A stretch of DNA of 64,000 nt, taken from the NCBI RefSeq assembly GCF_040276065.1, contig NZ_JBELOI010000012.1, positions 57,467 to 121,466 on the forward strand. The letters run 5' to 3'. The DNA is from Castellaniella sp040276065 (lineage in GTDB: Bacteria > Pseudomonadota > Gammaproteobacteria > Burkholderiales > Burkholderiaceae_B). The translations under genes and the position numbers were made by a program. The notes beneath the pieces are model-generated. The model was given only the letters and a program-made list of their open reading frames with translations, ran no database searches and was not told the DNA's origin. This document shows, piece after piece, positions 17,033 to 28,697 of the stretch; the first letter of the stretch is position 1; every line of letters starts with the position of its first letter.

Positions 17033-17599
17033 CTATAGTCCGAAAGCCGAGAAGGCCAGGTGCTGCACCACCATCATGGCGATCTGGGCGATCACCAGCA
17101 GGACCAGGGGCGAGAGGTCCAGACCTCCCATGCGAGGCAGGGCGCGGCGAATGGGATCGAGCAGCGGTGCGGTGAGGGTATAGAGCACCGGCATGACCGG
17201 CGACAGCGGGTTGATCCACGACAGCACGGCCTGGATCAGAGTCATCCAAACGATCACGTTGAAGAACCACTTGAGCGCGGTCAGCACGGCCGCCAGCATG
17301 GCGGGCACGATCATTCCAACCGGTGGCAGGCTGCCTGCTGAGAGGATGAATCCGCTCAGCAGCAGGTAGATCAGCGCGGTCAACCAGCAGGCGAGGATGC
17401 AGGGCCAGTCGAAGCGACCGGTCGCTGGGATCACCTTGCGCAGCGGTTGGACGAGCCAATCGGAGACCCGCAGGATGGCCTGAGAGTAAGGGTTGAAAGG
17501 GTGCAGGCGGATGGCATACATCCAGGCGCGCAGGATGAGTGCGATGCCGAACAGGGAAAAGACAATGTCGATCAGGAACAGCAGGATGTCACGAAACAT
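17033..17599 (-). CDS. YggT family integral membrane protein
   Basis: A 188-residue protein with two YggT repeats, each with paired membrane helices. The first starts MFRDILLFLIDIVFSLFGI and contains RAWMYAIRLHPFNPYSQAI; the second contains IQAVLSWINPLSPVMPVLYTL and ends with PIRRALPRMGGLDLSPLV. Proposed roles are osmotic or cell-envelope homeostasis, not established. It is a single gene on the minus strand. Confidence 0.9.
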   Translation of the reverse strand: MFRDILLFLIDIVFSLFGIALILRAWMYAIRLHPFNPYSQAILRVSDWLVQPLRKVIPATGRFDWPCILACWLTALIYLLLSGFILSAGSLPPVGMIVPAMLAAVLTALKWFFNVIVWMTLIQAVLSWINPLSPVMPVLYTLTAPLLDPIRRALPRMGGLDLSPLVLLVIAQIAMMVVQHLAFSAFGL

Positions 17600-17647
17600 G
17601 AGGGGTCGCTCGCGGGCCTTTTGTAATCGCCCATTTTCGCATCAATG

Positions 17648-17677
17648 AAAAAGGCCCGGCAAGTCGATTGCCGGGCC
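17648..17677 (-). terminator. Rho-independent terminator of the H1-like gene
   Basis: On the minus strand a perfect 10-bp GC-rich stem (17653-17662 with 17668-17677, 5-base loop) is followed by a run of five T residues (17652-17648). It lies about 55 bases beyond the stop of the H1-like gene. Confidence 0.88.
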
Positions 17678-17732
17678 TGGGTATCGAGCTCCGCGCGCAG
17701 CCCCGTCCTTGAGACCGGGACCGCGACGCGTG

Positions 17733-18326
17733 TCAGGGACGGTTGGCGGTTGGGAACGGCCAGGAGTTGGCCGGGTTCGAATCGGTGCGCGCTTCGGGTG
17801 CCGGGGTCTCGGGTTTGGCGGCGGCCTTCTTGGGCGCAGCCTTGCGGGCCGGGGCAGGCTTGGCGGCGGGTTTCTTGGCGGCAGCCTTTTTTGCTGGCGC
17901 CTTCTTGGCCGGTGCCTTTTTGGCGACAGTCTTTTTGGCGGCAGTCTTTTTGGCTGCGACCTTTTTTGCCGGCGCCTTTTTCACAGCGGCCTTTTTGGCG
18001 GGGGCCTTTTTCACAGCCGCCTTTTTTGCCGGCGCTTTTTTGGCAACGACCTTCTTGGCGACTACTTTTTTGGCGGCTGCTTTTTTAGCGACTGCCTTTT
18101 TGGCGACTGCCTTTTTGGCGACTGCTTTTTTAGCGACTGCTTTTTTGACCGGCGCTTTCTTTACGACCGCCTTTTTGGCGACGGTCTTTTTGGTGGCTGC
18201 CTTTTTGGTGGCGGCCGCCTTGCTCACTGCTTTCTTGGCGGTTTTCTTGTCCTCGGATTTACTGCTGGATTTTGCGGGTGCAGCTTTCTTGGCCGGCTTG
18301 GCGGAGGCCTTTTTGGCGGTTGCCAT
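17733..18326 (-). CDS. Histone H1-like Lys/Ala-repeat protein (HctB/BpH1 type)
   Basis: A 197-residue, highly basic low-complexity protein. Most of it is tandem pentapeptide-like units such as KKAAV, KKAPA and KKTVA, with about 30 copies from residue 4 to about 165, then a Pro/Ala-rich tail. This matches bacterial histone-H1-like proteins (BpH1 of Bordetella, HctB of Chlamydia), which bind DNA non-specifically and condense it. The start at 18326 (MATAKKASAKP) has AAGGAG about seven bases upstream; an ATG six bases earlier overlaps that site. The repetitive coding DNA makes copy number prone to variation. It ends in a strong terminator. Confidence 0.9.
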   Translation of the reverse strand: MATAKKASAKPAKKAAPAKSSSKSEDKKTAKKAVSKAAATKKAATKKTVAKKAVVKKAPVKKAVAKKAVAKKAVAKKAVAKKAAAKKVVAKKVVAKKAPAKKAAVKKAPAKKAAVKKAPAKKVAAKKTAAKKTVAKKAPAKKAPAKKAAAKKPAAKPAPARKAAPKKAAAKPETPAPEARTDSNPANSWPFPTANRP

Positions 18327-18473
18327 AGTCATGCTCCTTGAGGTCGAAAGTGAACGTCCACCCATTTGATATGGCCCCCACCGTTGGCGCGGCCCATCTC
18401 AAATGGCGCAGGCGTGCGATGGTGATGTCGCACGCCTTAGAGTCTAACGTAAGCAATCAATCTATTCCAAGCA

Positions 18474-19598
18474 TTATTCCCAGCTCAGTGCACCACCGGT
18501 TTGATATTCGATGACTCGTGTCTCGAAAAAGTTGCGTTCCTTTTTCAGGTCGATCATTTCGGCCATCCACGGGAACGGGTTTTCCTCGTTGGGGAACAGC
18601 GCTTCGAGGCCGATCTGCTGGCTGCGTCGGTTGGCGATGAAGCGCAGGTAGGACTTGAACATCGAGGCGTTCAGGCCGAGCACACCGCGCGGCATGGTGT
18701 CCTCGGCATAGGCGTACTCCAGGTCGACAGCCTTGAGGAACATGTCTTTGATCTCGGCGCGGAATGCCGGCGTCCATAGATGCGGGTTCTCGAGTTTGAT
18801 CGTATTGATCAGGTCGATGCCGAAATTGCAGTGCATGGATTCGTCGCGCAGGATGTACATGTACTGCTCGGCGGCGCCGGTCATCTTGTTCTGGCGGCCG
18901 AGCGCGAGTATCTGCGTGAAGCCGACATAGAAGAACAATCCCTCCATCAGGCAGGCAAAGGCAATCAGCGAACGCAGCAGGGTCTGGTCCGCCTCGGGCG
19001 TACCGGTCTTGAAATCGGGATCGGCGATCGCGTCGATGAAGGGCAGCAGGAATTCGTCTTTGGCGCGGATCGAGGGGACCTCGTTGTAGGCGTTGAAGAT
19101 CTCGCCCTCGTCCAGATCGAGGCTCTCGACGATGTACTGGTAGGCGTGGGTGTGGATCGCCTCCTCGAAAGCCTGGCGCAGCAGGAACTGGCGGCACTCG
19201 GGCGCGGTGATGTGGCGGTACGTTCCCAGCACGATGTTGTTGGCCGCCAGCGAGTCGGCGGTCACGAAGAACCCGAGGTTGCGCTTGACGATTCGGCGTT
19301 CGTCTTCGGTCAGGCCATCGGGGTTCTTCCAGAGGGCGATATCGCGGGACATATTGATTTCCTGCGGCATCCAGTGGTTGGCGCAGGTGGCGAGATATTT
19401 TTCCCAGGCCCACTTGTACTTGAAGGGCACCAGTTGGTTGACGTCGGTGGTGCCGTTGATGATGCGCTTGTCGGCGGCGCGCACGCGCCCGCCATCGCCT
19501 GAGGACGATACGCTCGCCTTTGGCGCGTGGGTGGCCGGCGCGCCGGCCATTGGGGCGGGTGCGCGGGCCGGGGTTGGGGTGTCTTCGAAACTCAACAT
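18474..19598 (-). CDS. nrdB: Class Ia ribonucleotide reductase, beta subunit
   Basis: A 374-residue diiron-tyrosyl radical protein that supplies the radical to NrdA. The diiron ligands appear in FEEAIHTHAYQYI (Glu145/146, His149), ACLMEGLFFY and RDESMHCNFGI, and Tyr153 aligns with the radical tyrosine of the E. coli protein. A flexible Pro/Ala-rich N-terminal extension of about 40 residues precedes the core. The C-terminus GGALSWE should contact NrdA. It follows nrdA by 34 bases. Confidence 0.95.
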   Translation of the reverse strand: MLSFEDTPTPARAPAPMAGAPATHAPKASVSSSGDGGRVRAADKRIINGTTDVNQLVPFKYKWAWEKYLATCANHWMPQEINMSRDIALWKNPDGLTEDERRIVKRNLGFFVTADSLAANNIVLGTYRHITAPECRQFLLRQAFEEAIHTHAYQYIVESLDLDEGEIFNAYNEVPSIRAKDEFLLPFIDAIADPDFKTGTPEADQTLLRSLIAFACLMEGLFFYVGFTQILALGRQNKMTGAAEQYMYILRDESMHCNFGIDLINTIKLENPHLWTPAFRAEIKDMFLKAVDLEYAYAEDTMPRGVLGLNASMFKSYLRFIANRRSQQIGLEALFPNEENPFPWMAEMIDLKKERNFFETRVIEYQTGGALSWE

Positions 19599-19632
19599 GA
19601 TGGGACTCCTTTGTACGTTCTATGGAGGCGCC

Positions 19633-22557
<2,925 letters not shown>

Positions 22558-22679
22558 GGGATCTCCTGACGATCGGATGTCAGCGGCAAGGGCCGGGATC
22601 CGGCGTGCCGCAGAACAAAAAAGGGGTGGAAACGGGCTATCTTTCTGTTTTTGTTGGGTAAGCAGCAGCCTGCTGGGCA

Positions 22680-22695
22680 CTACAACATATAGTGG
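22680..22695 (-). promoter_or_regulatory. NrdR box 1 upstream of nrdA
   Basis: On the minus strand the 16-mer CCACTATATGTTGTAG matches 12 of 16 positions of the NrdR consensus acaCwAtATaTwgtgt. It lies about 120 bases upstream of the nrdA start and overlaps the likely -10 region. A nrdR gene is present at 41389 in this window. Confidence 0.72.
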
Positions 22696-22710
22696 TGTTG
22701 AGTGTGTCGC

Positions 22711-22726
22711 CCACAAATTGTAGTAG
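22711..22726. promoter_or_regulatory. NrdR box 2 upstream of nrdA
   Basis: The 16-mer CCACAAATTGTAGTAG (plus strand) matches about 10 of 16 consensus positions. It starts exactly 31 bases from box 1, the usual three-helical-turn spacing of paired NrdR boxes. The spacing raises confidence in both sites. Confidence 0.65.
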
Positions 22727-22917
22727 GGGAATTGAGGGGGATCAAGCGCTGCGCCTGGTGGGTTCCCTCAATTCCTGGCCCTTGACCCTGTCGAGCTTGT
22801 GGACAACTGCGCGTGGCCCGCATGCCGTGGGCTCTTCAGCGATTTTGAAACCAATTGTTCAGGGGGGTGGTAGTGGCCCGCCCATCCCGTCGCGGGTCGC
22901 CGCGCCGGCCCTGGACG
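22727..22917. other. Remainder of the gap between the CopD-like gene and the nrd operator
   Basis: These 191 bases contain no credible gene. Upstream activating or promoter elements of nrdAB may extend into the part nearest 22727; nothing else was recognised. Confidence 0.4.
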
Positions 22918-23358
22918 CTACCAGTGCAGGTAGAACATGGCCTTGGCGAGGAACACGATCAGCACGACGTGACAGAACACGCTCAGGTGGATTCGCTGGA
23001 AATGCCGGGTTTTGAGGCGGCCGGTGCCGCCCAAGGTGATGGCGGTGATGAAGTGGACGAGCACGCTCGCCGCCAGGAGGATCTTGAGCCACAGCAAGGT
23101 GGCGAAGGCGCTGGCGAAGGGATGCGCCAACTCGGCGCGGTAGGACCAGGCCATGCCGATACCAGCGCCGAACAGGATCAGGATGACGAAGGGCATGAAG
23201 CGCCGGGCGCGGCGGCCGATGGCGAGCTCGACGTCGCGCATGGTCTCGCGGCCCAGGGGCTTGCGGATGCCCTCGAGAATCAGCACCTCGAAGAACACCG
23301 TGCCCACGAACAGGATCGCCGCAAAAAGATGCAGGGTGAGGAGGAGTGGGTGGCTCAT
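22918..23358 (-). CDS. CopD-like four-helix integral membrane protein
   Basis: A 146-residue protein with four predicted membrane helices. It starts MSHPLLLTLHLFAAILFVGT, then FMPFVILILFGAGIGMAW, a third helix LLWLKILLAASVLVHFITAI, and a C-terminal helix ending FLAKAMFYLHW. Conserved-looking His residues (His10, the HF near residue 100, and HIHLS-like positions) resemble the CopD/YozB-type heme or copper membrane proteins. Function is not certain. The start at 23358 is preferred over an in-frame start 37 codons upstream with no family resemblance. Confidence 0.65.
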   Translation of the reverse strand: MSHPLLLTLHLFAAILFVGTVFFEVLILEGIRKPLGRETMRDVELAIGRRARRFMPFVILILFGAGIGMAWSYRAELAHPFASAFATLLWLKILLAASVLVHFITAITLGGTGRLKTRHFQRIHLSVFCHVVLIVFLAKAMFYLHW

Positions 23359-23492
23359 AGTGGTTAGAATGGTCGTCTGGCGGGCGGGGGCGTCCTTGCG
23401 TTCGATTGTAGGGCGCCCGCTGTCCATGCGGCGGATGACCCCTGGCGCGCCACGGTCTTCGAATGACATTTGTCATGGATGGGAACCAAGAA

Positions 23493-23972
23493 ATGCGGCT
23501 TATTCCGATTCGTATCCTGGGGATATGCCTGGCGGCGGCCGGGCTCGCGGCATGCGCGCCGACCGGGCCGGCGCGCAAGGCCGAGCCGGCCGTTCCGCAG
23601 TGCCAGGCGGCGGCGGCCGGCGATGCCATGGTCGGGAATTGGCTGAGCGTGGCAAGCCAGCGGGGGGTGGCCGGCGCCCTCCGGACGCTCTATACCCTCA
23701 ATCCCGACGGCACCATGGTCTATGTGCAGCAGATCAAGCGTCCGCGCGCGCCCTCGCAGGGCCTGCACGAGAGCGGCTGCTGGCATCGCGAGGGCACGGC
23801 GCTGGTCTTGCGCACGATCCTGTCCAATGGTTCGCCCGTGAATCTCGACGATCCGATCTACACCAATCGCTATGAGGTCCAGCGCGCCGACGCCACGACC
23901 CTGCGCATGCAGGGCGTGGACGGCACAGTGGATGCCCGGCGCATGTCGCCGGGTTACCGCCTGCCGTTCTAG
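23493..23972 (+). CDS. Hypothetical lipoprotein
   Basis: A 159-residue protein with a lipoprotein signal (MRLIPIRILGICLAAAGLAAC, Cys21 as lipid site). The mature part has the small-barrel look of META or copper-resistance-like (NlpE) lipoproteins: GNWLSV, TLYTLNPDGTMVYVQQIKR, SGCWHREGTALVLRTI, VDARRMSPGYRL. I do not recognise a named family. The ATG at 23493 is chosen because the signal peptide starts there; ten more in-frame codons exist upstream. It converges with gltX, overlapping its stop by four bases. Confidence 0.75.
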   Translation: MRLIPIRILGICLAAAGLAACAPTGPARKAEPAVPQCQAAAAGDAMVGNWLSVASQRGVAGALRTLYTLNPDGTMVYVQQIKRPRAPSQGLHESGCWHREGTALVLRTILSNGSPVNLDDPIYTNRYEVQRADATTLRMQGVDGTVDARRMSPGYRLPF

Positions 23973-25381
23973 AGCACGGAGGTCAGGCGGCCCAGGACGG
24001 TTTCGCGGCCCAGCAGGGCCAGGACTGCGCCGATCGAGGGCGTGTGCTTGACGCCGGTGGCGGCAACCCGCAGAGGGATGGCGAGCTTGGGCATTTTGAC
24101 GCCGTGCGCCTGTAGCATGTCCTTGATCAGCGCATCGAGCGCCGCCTCGGTCCAGTCGGGCAAGCCGCTGGCGCGTGCCGCGAAATCTGCGATCAGGGCG
24201 CGGGCGGCGGCGTCCAGGACCTCGGCTCGCACGGTGTCGTCGGCCGGCTGGTGGGGGCCACAGAACAGCATGGCGCCCTCTGCGAGCTGTTCGAGGGTTT
24301 CGCTGCGGTCCTTGAGCAGGTCCATGACCGCCGCCAGGTCGATGGCCGCCGCGTCGCCGCCGCGGCGCCGGATCCGCGGCGCCACGCGCGCGGCCAGGTC
24401 CTCGTTCGAGGATTGCCGGATCGCGTGGGCGTTGACCCAGTTGAGCTTTTTGGGGTCCCATTGAGCCGCCGAGCGACTGAGGTTGCGCGGGTCGAACCAC
24501 TCGACGAACTGTTCACGGGAAAATAATTCGTCGTTGCCGTGGCTCCAGCCTAGCCGCGCCAGGTAGTTCACCATCGCCTCGGGCAGATAGCCGAGCGCGT
24601 CATATTCCATCACGCTGACCGCGCCGTGGCGCTTGGAGAGCTTTTCGCCGTCGGGGCCCAGGATCATGGGCACGTGGCCGTAGCGCGGCGGCTCGGCGCC
24701 CAGGGCGCGCAGGATGTTGATCTGGCGCGGCGTATTGTTCACATGATCGTCGCCCCGGATCACATGGGTGATGCGCATGTCCCAGTCGTCGACCACCACG
24801 CAGAAGTTGTAGGTGGGCGTGCCATCGGGCCGGGCGATGATCAAGTCGTCGAGCTCGGCGTTGTCGAAGCTGATCGGGCCCTTGACCAGGTCGTCCCAGT
24901 GCGTGGCGCCCTCCAAGGGGCTGCGGAAGCGCACCACCGGGCGTGCGCCCGGCGGCACGGGCGGCAGGGCCTTGCCGGGTTCCGGGCGCCAGGTGCCGTC
25001 GTAGCGCGGTTTGGCGCCGATCAACCGGGCCCGCTCGCGCATGGCCTCGACCTCTGCGGGGGTGCTGTAGCAGCGGTAGGCCGTGCCTTCGTCCAGCATC
25101 CGGGCGATGACTTCGCGATAGCGGTCCATCCGCCGCATCTGGTAGAAAGGACCCTCGTCGGGGTCGAGGCCCAGCCAGGCCATGCCGTCGAGGATGGCCT
25201 GCACGGCCTCGGGGGTCGAGCGCTCGAGGTCAGTGTCCTCGATCCGCAGCACGAATGTGCCCCCGAAGTGGCGGGCGAAAGCCCAGGAAAACAGCGCGGT
25301 GCGCGCGCCGCCGAGGTGCAGGTAGCCGGTGGGCGAGGGTGCGAATCGGGTGCGCACGGCATTTGTATGGGACGCGGTCAT
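23969..25381 (-). CDS. gltX: Glutamyl-tRNA synthetase
   Basis: A 470-residue class I aminoacyl-tRNA synthetase charging tRNA-Glu. The HIGH-type motif is in FAPSPTGYLHLGGART (about 13-28), and the KMSKS-type motif is KLSKRHGA near residue 260. NTPRQINILRALG and the C-terminal helical anticodon-binding domain are present. The start MTASHTNAVRTRFAPSPTG at 25381 is chosen; 19 further in-frame codons upstream are not family-like. It is divergent from the Pat-like gene, with about 110 bases between. Confidence 0.95.
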   Translation of the reverse strand: MTASHTNAVRTRFAPSPTGYLHLGGARTALFSWAFARHFGGTFVLRIEDTDLERSTPEAVQAILDGMAWLGLDPDEGPFYQMRRMDRYREVIARMLDEGTAYRCYSTPAEVEAMRERARLIGAKPRYDGTWRPEPGKALPPVPPGARPVVRFRSPLEGATHWDDLVKGPISFDNAELDDLIIARPDGTPTYNFCVVVDDWDMRITHVIRGDDHVNNTPRQINILRALGAEPPRYGHVPMILGPDGEKLSKRHGAVSVMEYDALGYLPEAMVNYLARLGWSHGNDELFSREQFVEWFDPRNLSRSAAQWDPKKLNWVNAHAIRQSSNEDLAARVAPRIRRRGGDAAAIDLAAVMDLLKDRSETLEQLAEGAMLFCGPHQPADDTVRAEVLDAAARALIADFAARASGLPDWTEAALDALIKDMLQAHGVKMPKLAIPLRVAATGVKHTPSIGAVLALLGRETVLGRLTSVL

Positions 25382-25494
25382 GGTGTCGGGTCGGGCGGCC
25401 GGGGCAAAGGTTTCCCGCGCGCCGTGGGTTGGAGTCAAAGCGCTATTTTAAAGTACAGTTGAAGTCTTGCTCCGGGCCATATTTTCAGGTTTCC

Positions 25495-27972
25495 ATGTTG
25501 CGTCATCGTTTGGCCGCCTTGTTCGAGCCGCGCTCCGTGCTGGTCGTCAGTGCGCACGAGCTTCCCGTCGTGGGCCGAACGCCCGCGCATCTGCGCGGGC
25601 GGATCGCTGACGTCAGGGTCGATGCCTCGGGCGGATTCCGCATGCCCGGGCGCCTCGAGTACCTCGAGCCCGGGCAGCGCCCCGACCTGGCTTTGCTGTG
25701 TGTCGACCCCGCCCATCTGCCGGCCATCCTGGACGCGCTACGCGGGTTGCGGCCGCGCGCCCTGGTGCTGCTGCCTCACGAAACGCCGTCGCGCGATCCG
25801 GTGGAAACACGCGTGTATTGCCAGAGCTGGGGCCGGATGAACGACTGCCTGGTGCTCGGCCCGGGGGCGCTGGGCGTACAGCGCCCGCACCTGAATCTGA
25901 ACCTCAGCCTCGAGGCCGAGACGGCTCCGGCCGGGCGCGTCGCACTGGTGGCGCAGTCGCGCATGGTGCCCGCCGCGGTGCTGGATTGGGCAGGCGATAT
26001 TCAGCTCGGATTCTCGGCCGTGGTATCAGCGGGCGACGAGGCCGGGGTGGCGGTGGCCGAGGTCCTGGAATATCTGGCCATGGACCCGCGCACCGACAGC
26101 ATGGTGCTATATCTCGAAGAGGCCGACTCCTCGCGCCGGTTCACCAGCGCGCTGAACGCCGCCGCCAGCGTCAAGCCCGTCATCGTGCTCAAGGTCGGCC
26201 GCCAGGCCGGCCCAGGCGGGGCGTCGCTGGCCAGCGACGCGGTGTTCAGCGCCTTGCTGCGGCGCACGGGCGCGGTGAGGATCCAGTTCTTCGTTCAGTT
26301 GTTCTCGGCGCTCAAGGTTCTGGTCCACTGCCCGCGCCACCGTGGTCGGCGCATCGCCATTGCCTCGAATGGCCACGGCGCGGCGCACCTGGCGCTGGAT
26401 GTGATCGGCCTGGGTGGTCCCGTGACCCGGGCGGAGCTGAGCGGCCAGACCCGCAAGGACCTGGCCGCCCTGTTCGAGCCCGGCGCGGCGGTGGACAATC
26501 CGGTGGTCAGCCATGCGCCCCTGAGCCCGGAGCACATGCGCCGGATGCTCGGCCTGCTGGTCGCCGATGCCGGCGTCGATGGCGTGCTGGTCCTGATTGC
26601 GCCCGACAGGCTCTCGGACATGGAGCCGGTCACCGATGTCCTGGCCGAATTCTCGGCCAGCGCCCACAAGCCGATCATCTGCTGCTTCATGGGGGACGCC
26701 TCGATGCGTCCCTTGCGTCGTCGCCTGGACCTGGTGGGGCTGCCGGCCTTTCGCACGCCGGAGTCGGCGGCCAACGCCTTTGGCATCCTGGCCTCTTATC
26801 AGTACAACCAGACCCTGGCCCAGCAGACCCTGCCGCCCGAGATGCTCACCCGCCTGCCGCGCCTGGACGAGGCGCGCGCGCTGTTGGCCGATGCGCGCAT
26901 GAGCGGCCGCACCCGGCTCGATGCGCAGGCCTGCCGCTGGCTGTTCGACTGCTTCGATATCCCCGTCGTCCCGCGCGGCCGCCCGCCGGCGCAGGCGGAC
27001 GTGGACGGTCTGCCGATGGCGATTCACATTCACCAGGATGTGCGTTTTGGCCCCTATATTCAGTTCGGACCCGGCGGACAACTGGCTCAGATCGCCAATC
27101 CGAACCGCGAGATCGAGCTGCCTCCGCTGAACAATTACCTGGCCCGCCAGTTGATCCAGCGCGGCAAGTTTTGGAGCCGCGCCCTCTCGCGCACCCTGAG
27201 TCCGGCGGTCTTCGAGCAGTTGCGCGAGACCCTCGAGCGAATCTCCGAGATCGCCAGCGAGATGCCCGGCATCCGCCGCCTGACCATCGATCCCCTGTGG
27301 GCTGACGACACGGCGCTGTATGCCGAGGCCATCGAGGTGGAGCTCGATGTCCGTGACGATGGCGAGCGGCCCGAAAACCGTGCCTACCGGCACATGGCCA
27401 TCCATCCCTATCCCCGGCGCCTGGTGCGCGCGATGCAGTTCGAGGATGGGCAGGAGTGGCTGCTGCGGCCGATCCGTCCAGAGGACGCCGTGCTGTTGCA
27501 GGAATTCGTCCGTGGCCTGTCGGACGAATCACGCTACATGCGCTTTGTCTCGATGCTGCGCGAGCTCACGCCGCGCATGCTGGCGCGCTATACCCGCATC
27601 GACTACGACCGCGAGCTGGCTTTCGTTGCCACGATCCAGGTTTCCAATCCCGAAAACCGGGGCTTGTTGCGCGAGCGCATCATTGGCTTTTCGCACTATC
27701 TGCGCAATGCCGACGGGCTGGGGGCCGAGTACGCCCTGGTGATCGCCGACGATTGGCAGCGTCGGGGCCTGGGCCAGGAATTGATGCGCGGCCTGATCCG
27801 GGCGGCGCGTCGCCAGGGCCTGAGCTACATCGATGGCGTCGTCCTCGCCACCAACCGGTCGATGCTCGGCCTGATGGCGCGCCTGGGCTTTCGCAATGAC
27901 CCCGACGCGGACGATCCGGGCATGCGTCGGGTCTGGCTCGACCTCAAGGGGGCGGGATCGAGGGACGGCTGA
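25495..27972 (+). CDS. Pat-like protein: degenerate NDP-forming acyl-CoA synthetase fused to GNAT acetyltransferase
   Basis: An 825-residue protein in three parts: a CoA-binding and ligase-like region (about 1-460), a shortened ATP-grasp-like region (about 480-640), and a C-terminal GNAT domain (about 650-815) with the acetyl-CoA loop RRGLGQEL near 758. This layout is that of Pat/YfiQ lysine acetyltransferases, which regulate acetyl-CoA synthetase. The synthetase part looks inactive: the usual SQSGA motif reads AQSRM, and the segment that normally holds the phospho-His (ASHTGA) is missing from GRQAGPGGASLASDAVFSAL. It is therefore probably a regulatory acetyltransferase. Start at 25495 (MLRHRLAALFEPRSVLVV). 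Confidence 0.85.
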   Translation: MLRHRLAALFEPRSVLVVSAHELPVVGRTPAHLRGRIADVRVDASGGFRMPGRLEYLEPGQRPDLALLCVDPAHLPAILDALRGLRPRALVLLPHETPSRDPVETRVYCQSWGRMNDCLVLGPGALGVQRPHLNLNLSLEAETAPAGRVALVAQSRMVPAAVLDWAGDIQLGFSAVVSAGDEAGVAVAEVLEYLAMDPRTDSMVLYLEEADSSRRFTSALNAAASVKPVIVLKVGRQAGPGGASLASDAVFSALLRRTGAVRIQFFVQLFSALKVLVHCPRHRGRRIAIASNGHGAAHLALDVIGLGGPVTRAELSGQTRKDLAALFEPGAAVDNPVVSHAPLSPEHMRRMLGLLVADAGVDGVLVLIAPDRLSDMEPVTDVLAEFSASAHKPIICCFMGDASMRPLRRRLDLVGLPAFRTPESAANAFGILASYQYNQTLAQQTLPPEMLTRLPRLDEARALLADARMSGRTRLDAQACRWLFDCFDIPVVPRGRPPAQADVDGLPMAIHIHQDVRFGPYIQFGPGGQLAQIANPNREIELPPLNNYLARQLIQRGKFWSRALSRTLSPAVFEQLRETLERISEIASEMPGIRRLTIDPLWADDTALYAEAIEVELDVRDDGERPENRAYRHMAIHPYPRRLVRAMQFEDGQEWLLRPIRPEDAVLLQEFVRGLSDESRYMRFVSMLRELTPRMLARYTRIDYDRELAFVATIQVSNPENRGLLRERIIGFSHYLRNADGLGAEYALVIADDWQRRGLGQELMRGLIRAARRQGLSYIDGVVLATNRSMLGLMARLGFRNDPDADDPGMRRVWLDLKGAGSRDG

Positions 27973-27996
27973 GCCGCGGCCCGAACGGCCGGCAGT

Positions 27997-28680
27997 TCAG
28001 TCCGCGCGGTCGAGCGCCAGGACCCGCGCGAGGAAATCGCGGATGTCGGCGATTTCCTGCGGATGGACCGAATGAGGCATGGGGTAGGTATGCCATTCGG
28101 GGGCATAGCCCAGGTCGCGCAGGATGTCGCGACCGGCTTCCCCGCGCGACAGCTCGACGACGGGATCCATGGTCCCGTGCGCCATGAACAGTGGCACCTC
28201 GGCGTTGGCGGGGTGTCGTTCGGTGGCGGTGGTGTTGCGCAGTGGCAGGTAGCCCGATAGTCCGATGATGCCCGCCAGGGGCTGGTCCATGCGCAGGCCC
28301 GTGTACAGGGCCATGGCGCAGCCTTGCGAAAAACCCGCCAGGACGATCCGGTCGCTGGAGATGCCGCGATCGAGCTCGCGGGCCACGAGTTCCATGATGG
28401 CGTGGCGCGACGCACGGATGCCATCGATATCCTCGCGGGCGTCCGGGCCGAAGGCGACGATGTCATACCAGGCCCGCATTGGCATCCCCTGGTTGATGGT
28501 CACGGGGCGCACCGGGGCATGTGGAAAGAGGTAGCGCACGGGGGGGATGGCGGGCGCTTCGAGCTCGGGCACGATGGACAGGAAATCATTGCCGTCGGCA
28601 CCCAGTCCGTGCATCCAGATTACGGCGTGCCGAGGCTCGGGGCCGGTTTCGTGCTCGACGCAGTCCAGCAGTTCGGTCAT
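27997..28680 (-). CDS. Carboxylesterase / acyl-protein thioesterase-like alpha/beta hydrolase
   Basis: A 227-residue hydrolase of the EstB/YpfH group. The catalytic triad can be read as Ser118 in LAGFSQGCAMAL, Asp172 in HGTMDPVV and a His in MPHSVHP (His203 or His206). The N-terminal WMHGLGADGNDF gives the oxyanion-hole loop. It should act on short-chain carboxyl esters in the cytoplasm; the natural substrate is unknown. It converges with the Pat-like gene. Confidence 0.9.
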   Translation of the reverse strand: MTELLDCVEHETGPEPRHAVIWMHGLGADGNDFLSIVPELEAPAIPPVRYLFPHAPVRPVTINQGMPMRAWYDIVAFGPDAREDIDGIRASRHAIMELVARELDRGISSDRIVLAGFSQGCAMALYTGLRMDQPLAGIIGLSGYLPLRNTTATERHPANAEVPLFMAHGTMDPVVELSRGEAGRDILRDLGYAPEWHTYPMPHSVHPQEIADIRDFLARVLALDRAD

Positions 28681-28697
28681 AGTCTGTCATCCTGATT

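Noticed and set aside
17743..18369. Plus-strand frame rich in Ala/Phe/Leu opposite the H1-like gene
   Set aside because: It looks like a membrane protein only because it is the reverse complement of Lys/Ala repeats; the H1-like frame has a good ribosome site and terminator.
26107..27405. 432-codon minus-strand frame inside the Pat-like gene
   Set aside because: Antisense to a gene with clear domains; no recognisable motif or ribosome site.
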